Shown one piece after another: positions 8,428 to 16,225 of a stretch of DNA of 32,142 bases. Position numbers and translations under genes: made by a program. Every line of letters begins with the position of its first letter. The stretch's first letter is position 1. The notes beneath the pieces were generated by a model, which did no database searches, was not told the DNA's origin, and saw only the letters and a list, made by a program, of their open reading frames with translations. Origin of the DNA: an uncultured Erysipelotrichaceae bacterium (GTDB taxonomy: Bacteria; Bacillota_I; Bacilli_A; Erysipelotrichales; Erysipelotrichaceae); contig OMXA01000021.1 of assembly GCA_900314905.1 (NCBI GenBank), positions 1-32,142 on the forward strand. Reading direction: 5' to 3'.

Positions 8428-8898
8428 ATGTCTTCAGAGAGTGTGAGGAAACAGTTTGAAGAAGAAGGAATTGCAGATCGGATCATGACATTTGATTCTT
8501 CGAGCGCTACGGTTGAGCTGGCAGCGCAGGATATCGGATGTGCCCCGGCAGAGATCTGCAAAACCATGGCATTTGATTTGGATGGAAGAACCGTTCTCAT
8601 CTGCATGGCAGGAGATGCGAAGATTTCCAACCATGCATACAAGGAGAAGTTTCATAAGAAAGCAAAGATGCTGAAAGGAGACGAAGTAGCGGAAAGAACT
8701 TCTCATCCGATCGGAGGGGTATGTCCCTTCGGACTTCCGTAAGGCTGCGAAGTATATCTGGATGAATCCCTGAAGCGGTTTGAGTATGTTTATCCGGCAT
8801 GCGGTTCGGTGAATAATGCTGTGAAGCTGACGCTTGCCGAGCTTGAGAAATATTCCGGCTATCAGGAATGGATCAGCGTGACGTCGCTTCCGGAATGA
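8428..8898 (+). pseudogene. YbaK/EbsC-family aminoacyl-tRNA deacylase broken by one in-frame stop
   Basis: The first 104 codons encode a recognisable YbaK/EbsC protein: CKTMAFDLDGRTVLICMAGD, then HPIGGVCPFGLP. A TAA at 8740-8742 then stops the frame. The same frame continues for 52 more codons to TGA at 8896-8898, reading GCEVYLDESLKRFEYVYPA and later AVKLTLAELEKYSGYQEW, the normal C-terminus of the family. Full length would be about 156 codons, the usual size. Family proteins usually have a charged residue at the stop position, so a single GAA or AAA to TAA change is the simplest cause. Intact enzymes hydrolyse mischarged tRNAs such as Cys-tRNA-Pro. Readthrough or a sequencing error remain possible. 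The last 26 bp overlap the convergent RluA-family gene. Confidence 0.88.
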
Positions 8899-9781
8899 AG
8901 AACTGATAATCCGGATCAGAAAGATCATGGACGGTGATCTGTTCTCCGGTTACGGGATCTTTGAGGATCATTTCTTCTGCCCAGAGTCCCATATGGCGGA
9001 AATGAACGGATGGGGTTCCGTAGAGCGGGTCGTTGACGATCGGGAAATGAGCTGAGGAGAGGTGGACTCTGATCTGATGAGTCCGCCCGGTTTTCAGGGT
9101 ACATGCCATGAGCAGGTATCCTTTTTTCTTCTGCAGGCAGCGGACAATGGTTTCTGCTTCTTTTCCGGTATCTGAGATCCGGTATTTTCCATTCACATGG
9201 CGGTCTCTTCCGATCTTTCCGCGGAATGTGAATTTCTGCCCGGGCATGGCAGAGCCGCGGGTGATGGCAAGATAATGGCGGGATATTTTCTTTTCTTCCA
9301 GCATCGCATCGTACCAGGGCTGGAAGAATGGATTCTTCACGAAGAGGACCAGTCCGGTGGTTTCGCGGTCGAGGCGGTGGATATAGCGGACCGGAGCGTG
9401 GATATTATGCTCCAGCTGATAAGCTGCGGCTTCTGCTGCCAGACATGAAGTATCGTCCGGGTCGCCATGAATGATCATTCCTGGTTCTTTATGGGCGACA
9501 AAAATATAGTCATCTTCATAGACCGCCTGGCAGGGAGTTTCTGATGGCACATGATCTACTTCCCCTGGAGGGAGATGAATGGTGATGGTGTCTCCTTTCT
9601 GAAGGATGGCATGCAGATCCCTGACTTGCCGATGGCTGATTTCCAGAGCTCTGCTCTGAATCAGACGACTGCGGTTGGAGGAAGACTGATGATAGAAGAG
9701 CAGGAAGTCTTCAATGGTCTTTCCTTCGAATTCTTTCAGATGAAAAAACGTAATCGTTCCCGGACGGCTTTCTGCATTCAT
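8873..9781 (-). CDS. RluA-family RNA pseudouridine synthase
   Basis: 302 residues, a typical size. It has an S4-like N-terminal region (about 15-75) and an RluA catalytic domain with HRLDRETTGLVLF, where Asp138 is the expected nucleophile. Downstream KTGRTHQIRVHL is the second family motif. It should convert uridine to pseudouridine in ribosomal or transfer RNA. It is the only minus-strand gene between 3.7 kb and the window end, convergent with the broken deacylase gene and divergent from rclA. No strong ribosome binding site precedes 9781. The target position in RNA cannot be assigned. Confidence 0.93.
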   Translation of the reverse strand: MNAESRPGTITFFHLKEFEGKTIEDFLLFYHQSSSNRSRLIQSRALEISHRQVRDLHAILQKGDTITIHLPPGEVDHVPSETPCQAVYEDDYIFVAHKEPGMIIHGDPDDTSCLAAEAAAYQLEHNIHAPVRYIHRLDRETTGLVLFVKNPFFQPWYDAMLEEKKISRHYLAITRGSAMPGQKFTFRGKIGRDRHVNGKYRISDTGKEAETIVRCLQKKKGYLLMACTLKTGRTHQIRVHLSSAHFPIVNDPLYGTPSVHFRHMGLWAEEMILKDPVTGEQITVHDLSDPDYQFFIPEATSR

Positions 9782-9861
9782 GCAATAACTTTAGCAGATC
9801 TGCAGAGAGGCGGGCTGAGAAAATGCTTCTGAGCATATTTTCAGCTTCGATCGGTCTGCTA

Positions 9862-9870
9862 TGCTATATT
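9862..9870 (+). promoter_or_regulatory. Candidate extended -10 promoter of rclA
   Basis: TGCTATATT, an extended -10 element, lies 58 bp upstream of rclA in the divergent gap. No good -35 box is seen at the right spacing. An imperfect dyad (AAAATGCT / AGCATATTTT, 9820-9840) lies just upstream and could be an operator or a weak terminator. Confidence 0.4.
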
Positions 9871-9927
9871 CTCATCATGAAGCTGGAACAATAACTTCAC
9901 ACGAAATCCATAGAGAAGGAGAGCCAG

Positions 9928-11271
9928 ATGATAACAGACTATGATGTGCTGATTGCCGGGTTCGGCAAAGCAGGCAAGACAATTGCGGCAAAGCTTGCGG
10001 CTGCAGGAAGGAAGGTTGCTCTGATCGAGAAAGATCCGGGCATGTATGGAGGAACGTGCATCAATGTCGGCTGCATTCCTTCCAAGCGGCTGATCGAAGA
10101 TGCAATGCATTCGCCGGATGGCCCGCTGGAAGAGAAGGCAGAGTATTACCGGAAGGCAATTGCGGAGAAACGGATTCTGACCGCTGCGCTTCGCAAGGCG
10201 AATTATGATAAGCTGATCGCTGCCGGAGTTTCCGTGATCGATGGGACTGCATCCTTCGAAGATGCATTTCATCTGGCTGTGGATACTGCCGAGGGAAGAA
10301 TTCTGCTGCAGGGAAAGCAGATAATCATCAATACAGGCTCCGTGCCGGTGATCCCGCCGATTCCCGGAGCAGATCAGAGCAGATATGTCCATGTGTCTGA
10401 GACTCTTATGGATCTTGAGACTCTGCCAGAACATCTGATTATTGTCGGCGGCGGCTATATCGGTCTGGAGTTTGCTTCGATGTACCGGGAGTTCGGCAGC
10501 AGCGTTACGGTTCTGCAGGATCAGAAGGAGTTTCTTCCGAAGGAAGATGAAGATCTCGCTGCATCAATCCGGTCCGTTCTTGAGCGCAAGGGCGTCAGGA
10601 TCATCACCGGGGCCCGGATTTCAGGAATCCAGGAGAATGTTCTTGCTTATGAAGCGGATGGAAAATCAGAGACGCTGCAAGCAGATGCGATCCTTCTTGC
10701 GACCGGACGGAGACCGAATACCGCTGACCTGCATTGCGAAAGAGCAGGCATTGCCCTGAATGCAAGGGGCGGCATCGAGACGGATGAACATCTGCGTACT
10801 GCACAGCGCCATATCTGGGCAGCGGGAGATGTGCTCGGAAAGCTTCAGTTCACCTATCTTTCACTCGATGACAGCAGGATTATCCTGGATGATATGAACG
10901 GAAGCGGAACCAGGGCGATAGAGAACCGCGGAGCATTCTCGTATTCTGTTTTCCTGGATCCTCCTTTTTCCAGAGTCGGCCTGAACGAAAAAGAAGCACA
11001 GCGTGAGGGGATCGGTTACCGCACGGTATCACTTCCGGCATCTTCAGTTCCGAAGGCCAAGGTCCTGCGTAAGCAGGAAGGCATGCTGAAAGCGCTGATC
11101 ACAGAAGACGGAACCATTCTTGGTGCAGAACTGTTCTGCGCTGAGTCACCTGAGATGATCAACCTCGTGAAGCTTGCCATGGATCAGAATCTGAAAGCAG
11201 ATGTCCTGAAGAATTTCATCTTCACTCATCCGACCATGTCAGAAAGTCTGAACGATCTGTTCTCCCTTTAA
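9928..11271 (+). CDS. rclA: RclA-like FAD-dependent pyridine nucleotide-disulfide oxidoreductase
   Basis: 447 residues with an N-terminal FAD motif (GFGKAGKT, 11-18), the redox pair Cys44-Cys49 in GGTCINVGCIPSK, a second nucleotide-binding motif (GGGYIGLEFASM) and the FAD-contact motif AAGDVLG. The C-terminus FTHPTMSESLNDLFSL closely resembles E. coli RclA, which protects against reactive chlorine by reducing metal ions such as Cu(II). The FGKAGKT start and QFTYLSLDDSRI segment favour RclA over mercuric reductase or dihydrolipoamide dehydrogenase. A GAAGGAGA ribosome binding site precedes 9928. It is transcribed alone, with its own terminator. No RclR-type regulator is seen nearby. Confidence 0.9.
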   Translation: MITDYDVLIAGFGKAGKTIAAKLAAAGRKVALIEKDPGMYGGTCINVGCIPSKRLIEDAMHSPDGPLEEKAEYYRKAIAEKRILTAALRKANYDKLIAAGVSVIDGTASFEDAFHLAVDTAEGRILLQGKQIIINTGSVPVIPPIPGADQSRYVHVSETLMDLETLPEHLIIVGGGYIGLEFASMYREFGSSVTVLQDQKEFLPKEDEDLAASIRSVLERKGVRIITGARISGIQENVLAYEADGKSETLQADAILLATGRRPNTADLHCERAGIALNARGGIETDEHLRTAQRHIWAAGDVLGKLQFTYLSLDDSRIILDDMNGSGTRAIENRGAFSYSVFLDPPFSRVGLNEKEAQREGIGYRTVSLPASSVPKAKVLRKQEGMLKALITEDGTILGAELFCAESPEMINLVKLAMDQNLKADVLKNFIFTHPTMSESLNDLFSL

Positions 11272-11274
11272 AGG

Positions 11275-11301
11275 ACCGGGCTCTTAAAGCCTGGTTCTTT
11301 T
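11275..11301 (+). terminator. Intrinsic terminator after rclA
   Basis: An 8-bp stem, ACCGGGCT at 11275-11282 and AGCCTGGT at 11288-11295 with one G-U pair, closes a 5-nt loop and is followed by TCTTTT. It starts 3 nt after the rclA stop. Confidence 0.8.
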
Positions 11302-11398
11302 CTTCCTGCTGCTGAGAATTCATCACCCTATGTGGATTCTGTCTTCTGGTTTGGCTAACATAGAGAAGTAACATCTGAACAGAGAAATGGAGAATGTC

Positions 11399-12283
11399 AT
11401 GAAGAAAGCGGAAGATATTCTTGTGCTGAGCGGAGCGACTGCCATCATTGCTGCGGCGGTATTCTTTTTTCTGGTCCCGAGTCATGCTGCAGTCAGCAGC
11501 GTCAGCGGACTTGCGATTGTTCTGCATCATTTCGTGCCGATGCAGGTTTCTGCAATCACGATGATCCTGAATCTTGTTCTGCTGATTGTCGGCTTTCTGA
11601 CCTGCGGCCATGAATTCGGCTTCCGTACGGTCTATACTTCGCTTCTGATGCCTGCATTTCTGGCATTGCTGGAGAGGCTGTTTCCAGGGTTTCAGTCGCT
11701 GACGGGAGATCAGGTTCTTGATGTGATCTGCTATGTATTCACGGTGAGCATCGGCCTGAGCATCCTTTTCAATCGGAATGCGTCATCCGGGGGAATTGAT
11801 ATTATTGCGAAAGTGCTCAATAAATACCTGCGTATGGATCTTGGCAAGGCGATGTCTGCGGCAGGGATTGCGATCGCTTTCTCTTCCGCGTTTGCCTATG
11901 ATGCAAAGACCGTGATCATCAGTCTGCTTGGAACTTACCTGAATGGAATCGTGCTGGATCATTTCATCTTCGATCAGAACCTGAAGCGAAGAGTCTGCAT
12001 CGTTTCTCCGAAAGAACAGGAAATCCGGAACTATATTCTCAATGAGCTTCACAGCGGTGCAACCATCTATGAAGCGATCGGTGCGTACCATCTGCAGAAA
12101 CACGATGAGATCATCACGGTAGTGGACAAGGCGGAATTCCAGAAGCTCATGAATTATCTGGATCGCACGGATCCCGAAGCGTTTGTGACAGTTTATAAAG
12201 TCAGTGATATGCACTACCGGTCCAAGCATCTGAAAGAGCGGGCATTTCCGGAGAAGACTTCCGGAAGAGAAGAGGAAGACTGA
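11399..12283 (+). CDS. YitT-family membrane protein (DUF161 + DUF2179)
   Basis: 294 residues. The N-terminal 200 hold about five hydrophobic segments with the family motif NRNASSGGIDIIAKVL, and the C-terminal DUF2179 domain (about 210-280) contains GATIYEAIGAYHLQKHDEIITVV. This matches the YitT layout of a membrane domain plus a soluble regulatory domain. Cellular function of YitT proteins is unknown. I chose 11399 because TGGAGA ends 6 nt upstream; an ATG at 11387 in frame would add four residues. It stands alone between the rclA terminator and the T-box promoter; no clear terminator follows it. Confidence 0.88.
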   Translation: MKKAEDILVLSGATAIIAAAVFFFLVPSHAAVSSVSGLAIVLHHFVPMQVSAITMILNLVLLIVGFLTCGHEFGFRTVYTSLLMPAFLALLERLFPGFQSLTGDQVLDVICYVFTVSIGLSILFNRNASSGGIDIIAKVLNKYLRMDLGKAMSAAGIAIAFSSAFAYDAKTVIISLLGTYLNGIVLDHFIFDQNLKRRVCIVSPKEQEIRNYILNELHSGATIYEAIGAYHLQKHDEIITVVDKAEFQKLMNYLDRTDPEAFVTVYKVSDMHYRSKHLKERAFPEKTSGREEED

Positions 12284-12413
12284 TCTTTCCTGATACAGAC
12301 ATGGTGTCTTGAGAAGAGATGCATTCACAGGAGCCAGACAGCTCGTCAGAAACTCGGGGACCATACTGGCATGAAAATAATTTCAAATACTGAAAGATTA
12401 GATCAAAAATTCC

Positions 12414-12441
12414 TTGAAAAATATTTTCTCTGGTATATAGT
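12414..12441 (+). promoter_or_regulatory. Promoter of the T-box leader and oppA1-pepD
   Basis: TTGAAA at 12414-12419, a 16-bp spacer and TATAGT at 12436-12441. Transcription would begin near 12448, just before the T-box leader. The 130 bp between the YitT gene and this promoter show nothing else. Confidence 0.65.
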
Positions 12442-12448
12442 AGAGATC

Positions 12449-12735
12449 GTCACAGCACGTGATATAAAGAAATGGCGCTGACGGAGAGACATCGTTCTCA
12501 ATGTGCATAGTCAAGCGAGCGGCATCTGGTGAAAGGCCGCATATGCGCAGAATGGTTACTGGCTCCTGAGCCTTCGATCCTGAAATGGACATCCGCAGTA
12601 GGGAAAGACGTGATCTTCACGTTACAGAGGAATGGATTGATGGATCCAGTGAGTGCAGAGCTTCAGAAGTTCTGAAAACGGGTGGTACCGCGCAGAAATC
12701 AATGCGTCCCGGGAGATGATTCTTCCGGGATTTTT
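12449..12735 (+). promoter_or_regulatory. T-box riboswitch upstream of oppA1 and pepD
   Basis: The conserved T-box GGGTGGTACCGCG lies at 12680-12692, followed by a terminator. Upstream, stem I elements are visible: GGAGAGA near 12483, AAGCGA at 12513-12518, and the distal hairpin GCGGC / GCCGC (12519-12523, 12536-12540) with CTGGTGAAAG in its loop. A 7-bp helix CTGACGGA / TCCGCAG (12478-12485, 12592-12598, one bulged A) can close stem I, followed by AGTAGG and a stem III ACGTGA / TCACGT (12608-12622). Uncharged tRNA pairing would favour the antiterminator and switch the operon on. The specifier is not certain: GAA-ATG-G at 12582-12588 (Met) is the best reading; TGG at 12586 or 12553 and TAC at 12557 are alternatives. 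The acceptor-pairing bases TGGT imply discriminator A, which fits Met or Tyr better than Trp. Confidence 0.9.
12707..12735 (+). terminator. T-box regulated terminator
   Basis: TCCCGG at 12707-12712 pairs with CCGGGA at 12725-12730, followed by TTTTTC. It sits 14 nt after the T-box motif and is the off-state structure of the riboswitch. Confidence 0.88.
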
Positions 12736-12793
12736 CTTTTCCGGAATTTCATCCAGATCCTCAATGAAGTGCTGGACAGGAGGAAAGAAGGAA

Positions 12794-14434
12794 ATGAAAT
12801 TCAGAAAGATGATGTATGCAGCGGCAGCTGCCATGCTTGCGGGGTGCTCGGCTTCCGGGAACGCCAAGGCAGCGGCGGCATCAGAAAACAGCGGCTCTGC
12901 GGAGGGATCGCGGCCGATTGTGATAGCCGTGACGAATGACATGACGACGATGGATTCTTCTCTGGTTACCGATGAAACATCCTTCAGCATGCTGTCGCTG
13001 TGCGAATCGGGACTGGTCCAGTTCGATGAAAACAAGGAACTGGCTCCGGATCTTGCGGAAAGCTGGGAGGTCAGCGAAGACGGTCTGACTTATACGTTTC
13101 ATCTGAGAGATGGAATCGTATGGTCCGATGGCAGCCCGATCAGAGCTTCCGATTTCGTTTATTCCTGGCGGCGCCTGGTGGATCCTGACACTGCTTCGGA
13201 ATACAGCTATATCATGGATTCGATTCATGTTGCAAATGCGCAGGCGGTGATTGACGGGTCGATGGATCCTTCTCAGCTCGGGGTGGAAGCGCCGGATGAC
13301 AGGACATTTGTGATTCATCTTGATGTTCCTTGCTCTTATCTGCTCTTCTGCATGTCGAACCCGCAGTTCTATCCGCTTCCGGAAAGCTTCGTGGAAGCGG
13401 AAGGAGATCAGTATGCGCTGACGCCGGATGACATGCTCTACTCTGGTGTCTATACGATGACGGAATGGGTTGCCGGAAATTCCTATACCTTCACGCACAA
13501 TGAGAACTACTGGGATGCAGAGCACTATCCTCAGCAGGAAATCGTGATCTCCTATATCCAGGACTCGCAGACAGCAATGCTGCAGTATGATTCCGGAAAT
13601 CTGGATCTGGTTACGCTGACTGGCGATATGGTCGATCGATACAAGGGAGAAGATGGATATATCTCCACGCTGACATCCGGTGTCTGGTGGCTGGCTCCGA
13701 ATATGGAAGATCCGGATCTCTCCAATGCAAAGCTCCGCGAAGCGATCAGCTATGCGGTAGATCGCCAGACAATCTGCGATTCAGTACTGAAGACCGGCGC
13801 AATTGAAGCGGACGGACTGATTGCAAAGGATGTTTCCTCCGGCCCGGATGGAACAGACTTCCGGGATGCAGCGGGAGATCTGACGGAGTATGATCCGGAA
13901 AAAGCTGCACAATGCTATGCAGAGGCGGTGAAGGAACTTGGCCATGATGCCTCCATAGAAATTCTCTATGACGATACCGATGAGACGAGCAAGGTCGCAG
14001 AGAATCTGCAGCAGATGATTCAGGATGCCTGCCCTGACATTACCGTGACGCTTTCTCCGAAACCGAAGAAGACAAGAATCGAGCTGATGCTGAGCCATGA
14101 TTTCTCAATGGTTCTGACAAGATGGGTTCCGGATTATGCAGATCCGCAGTCTTATCTGGATATCATGAAGACCGGTGCTACGATGAATGGCGGCCAGTAC
14201 AGCAATGAACAATTCGATGAACTGGAGACGAAAGCGGCAGGCGGCGAAGATGCTGCGGATGCAGAAGCTCGCTTTCAGGACATGATTGCTGCAGAACATA
14301 TTCTGGTTGCTGAAGATCATGGCATCATCCCGATCTATCAGGAGGGCGGCGCAATCATGGTCAATCCTTCCGTGAAAGGGTATCTCTCTCTGGTCATCGG
14401 CACGGGTTCCTACCGTCATATGGTCAAAGAATGA
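12794..14434 (+). CDS. oppA1: Oligopeptide ABC transporter substrate-binding lipoprotein (paralog 1)
   Basis: 546 residues. The signal peptide ends in the lipobox MLAGC, so Cys18 becomes the lipid-anchored N-terminus outside the membrane. The mature part is a family 5 solute-binding protein: LAESWEVSEDGLTYTFHLRDG, SDFVYSWRRL and RWVPDYADPQSYLD are typical of OppA proteins. I chose the ATG at 12794, with AGGAGG at 12778-12783; the longer frame would start inside the T-box. It is clearly related to, but more diverged than, the two paralogs at 16226 and 18174. It forms a T-box controlled pair with the dipeptidase gene, and probably shares OppBCDF encoded 5 kb downstream. Confidence 0.95.
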   Translation: MKFRKMMYAAAAAMLAGCSASGNAKAAAASENSGSAEGSRPIVIAVTNDMTTMDSSLVTDETSFSMLSLCESGLVQFDENKELAPDLAESWEVSEDGLTYTFHLRDGIVWSDGSPIRASDFVYSWRRLVDPDTASEYSYIMDSIHVANAQAVIDGSMDPSQLGVEAPDDRTFVIHLDVPCSYLLFCMSNPQFYPLPESFVEAEGDQYALTPDDMLYSGVYTMTEWVAGNSYTFTHNENYWDAEHYPQQEIVISYIQDSQTAMLQYDSGNLDLVTLTGDMVDRYKGEDGYISTLTSGVWWLAPNMEDPDLSNAKLREAISYAVDRQTICDSVLKTGAIEADGLIAKDVSSGPDGTDFRDAAGDLTEYDPEKAAQCYAEAVKELGHDASIEILYDDTDETSKVAENLQQMIQDACPDITVTLSPKPKKTRIELMLSHDFSMVLTRWVPDYADPQSYLDIMKTGATMNGGQYSNEQFDELETKAAGGEDAADAEARFQDMIAAEHILVAEDHGIIPIYQEGGAIMVNPSVKGYLSLVIGTGSYRHMVKE

Positions 14435-14448
14435 AAGGAGAAATGAAG

Positions 14449-15900
14449 ATGCAGGACGATTCGGAAAGACCGAATTACTGGTTCCAGAAGATTTCGGAAA
14501 TACCGAGACCTTCCTATCATGAAAAAGCAATCAGCGACTTCATCGTGAAGTTTGCAGAGGAACATGGGCTGAAAGCAGAGCAGGATGAAGTCTGGAATGT
14601 CATTGTCGAGAAGCCTGCATCGGCTGGATATGAACAGGCACCTGCACTGATTCTTCAGGGACATATGGATATGGTTCCTCAGAAGCGGCCTGGCTCCGAT
14701 CATGACTTCCGGAAAGACCCGATCCGGCTGAAGGAAGAGAACGGGCTTCTGAAAGCAGAAGACACTACGCTTGGCGCAGATGACGGGCTCGGGGTTGCGT
14801 GGATGCTGGCGGTGCTGGAAGATGATACGCTGATTCATCCTCGGCTGGAATGCCTTTTCACTGTTCAGGAAGAAGTGGGGCTTGGCGGTGCGATGCATCT
14901 GAAGCCGGAAGCGATCCGGGCGGATCGTCTCTTATCTCTGGACTGCTGTTCGGAAGGAATCACGGATCTATGCTGTGCTGGCGGACAGTATGCATACATG
15001 GATGCGAAGCTGAACTGGATTGCAAATGAGAGTGCGGTCTATGAAATGCAGATCGGCGGTCTGAAGGGCGGACATTCCGGTGCTGATATTCATCGGGAAC
15101 GCGGAAATGCAGTATGCATTGCAGCACGAATTGCAGAAGAGATGATCCGCAATGGAATTGAGGTACGGGCGATTTCCCTGAATTGCGATGAGAAGGCAAA
15201 CGCAATCCCGAGAACGTGCTCCTTCCGGTTCGCTTCTTTTTCGAAAGAACCTGAGATCAGAGCATCTATTCAGAAAAGCGCGGAAAAGATCTCGGAAGAA
15301 CTGCATTCTTCCGATCCGGGCTTTTCCTGCATTGTCTCTGAATCAAAACCGGAAGAGAAAGCTGCCGATGAAGTTTCGACGAAGAATCTGCTCGATTTCA
15401 TCTGGCTGGCACCGCAGGGATTCCAGCATCGCAGCATGGATCCGAAACTGAACGGACTTACGGTTACCTCTCTGAATGCAGGTACTGCGGAGACTTTCGA
15501 GGATCGGATCACTGTAACCTGGCTGATCCGCTCGATGTTTGATTCTGCATCGGCAGACCTGCTCGGAATCCTGAAGACACTTGCGAGCCGCTGCAAAGTC
15601 GGCTTCCGGTATACGGAATTCTTCCCTGGCTGGCAGTATGCAGAGCATTCTGAACTGAGAGAAATCTATGCGGAAGTCATGAAGAAACAAGGAAGAGAAC
15701 TGAAGGCTGAGGCAGAACATGGGGGCCTCGAAGTCGGCATCTTCGCTGCCCTCCATCCTGGGCTGGATATCTGCACGCTCGGGGCGGACTGCCGGTATTA
15801 TCACACTTATGATGAGGAACTGGATCTGGCTTCCTTCAGAAGAGGCTATCAGACGCTGAGAGGCATCATTGCAGAATGTGCTGAAAAGGGGATTCGGTAA
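14449..15900 (+). CDS. pepD: PepD-type M20 dipeptidase (Xaa-His dipeptidase family)
   Basis: 483 residues, a usual PepD length. Metal-site motifs are intact: GHMDMVPQ (His72, Asp74), GADDGLG (Asp111, Asp112), VQEEVGLGG (Glu141, Glu142) and LLSLDCCSEG (Asp165). It should be a cytosolic zinc aminopeptidase that splits dipeptides. The frame overlaps the oppA1 stop by ATGA at 14431, but the ATG at 14449 has AAAGGAG at a normal 8-nt distance and is preferred. With oppA1 it makes a coupled unit that both captures and cleaves peptides under T-box control. A terminator follows. Confidence 0.93.
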   Translation: MQDDSERPNYWFQKISEIPRPSYHEKAISDFIVKFAEEHGLKAEQDEVWNVIVEKPASAGYEQAPALILQGHMDMVPQKRPGSDHDFRKDPIRLKEENGLLKAEDTTLGADDGLGVAWMLAVLEDDTLIHPRLECLFTVQEEVGLGGAMHLKPEAIRADRLLSLDCCSEGITDLCCAGGQYAYMDAKLNWIANESAVYEMQIGGLKGGHSGADIHRERGNAVCIAARIAEEMIRNGIEVRAISLNCDEKANAIPRTCSFRFASFSKEPEIRASIQKSAEKISEELHSSDPGFSCIVSESKPEEKAADEVSTKNLLDFIWLAPQGFQHRSMDPKLNGLTVTSLNAGTAETFEDRITVTWLIRSMFDSASADLLGILKTLASRCKVGFRYTEFFPGWQYAEHSELREIYAEVMKKQGRELKAEAEHGGLEVGIFAALHPGLDICTLGADCRYYHTYDEELDLASFRRGYQTLRGIIAECAEKGIR

Positions 15901-15940
15901 GAGATTCCGGTGTTCTGAATAGATTGAGCTTGATGAAGTG

Positions 15941-15972
15941 CCGCTGTATTCTGCGGAATACGGCGGTTTTTT
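15941..15972 (+). terminator. Intrinsic terminator after pepD
   Basis: CCGCTGTATT at 15941-15950 pairs with AATACGGCGG at 15957-15966 (one G-U pair), a 10-bp stem with a 6-nt loop, followed by six T. The 190 bp after it are A-rich and hold no gene, only promoter-like sequence for oppA2. Confidence 0.9.
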
Positions 15973-16166
15973 CTGCTTCAGAGGCAGCGTCATCAGAAAA
16001 CAGAAAATTCATGGGCAAAAAAACGATAAAACAGCTGAAATACAGAAAAAAATGCTGAAATCGCAAGAATAATCAGGAAAATATGCAGAATACTGAAAAA
16101 TTGAAAGAAAATAGAAATAAAAATCAATAATAATTCAATTATTTGAAAAATAAATTCACAAGATCG

Positions 16167-16194
16167 TTGAAAATCACCGGGAGGATTCTAAAAT
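16167..16194 (+). promoter_or_regulatory. Promoter of oppA2
   Basis: TTGAAA at 16167-16172, a 16-bp spacer and TAAAAT at 16189-16194, then GCT. The A-rich tract upstream could act as an UP element. The same -35 and -10 sequences, followed by GCT and a shared CCAGAGAGGAGGG leader, precede oppA3. The open frame of oppA2 extends back to an ATG within the -10 box, which therefore cannot be the start. Confidence 0.7.
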
Positions 16195-16225
16195 GCTCTT
16201 ATTACCAGAGAGGAGGGGGATTCAG

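Noticed and set aside
12653-12793. Upstream extension of the oppA1 frame
   Set aside because: It lies in the T-box antiterminator and terminator and has no signal peptide at its start; the lipoprotein signal begins at 12794.
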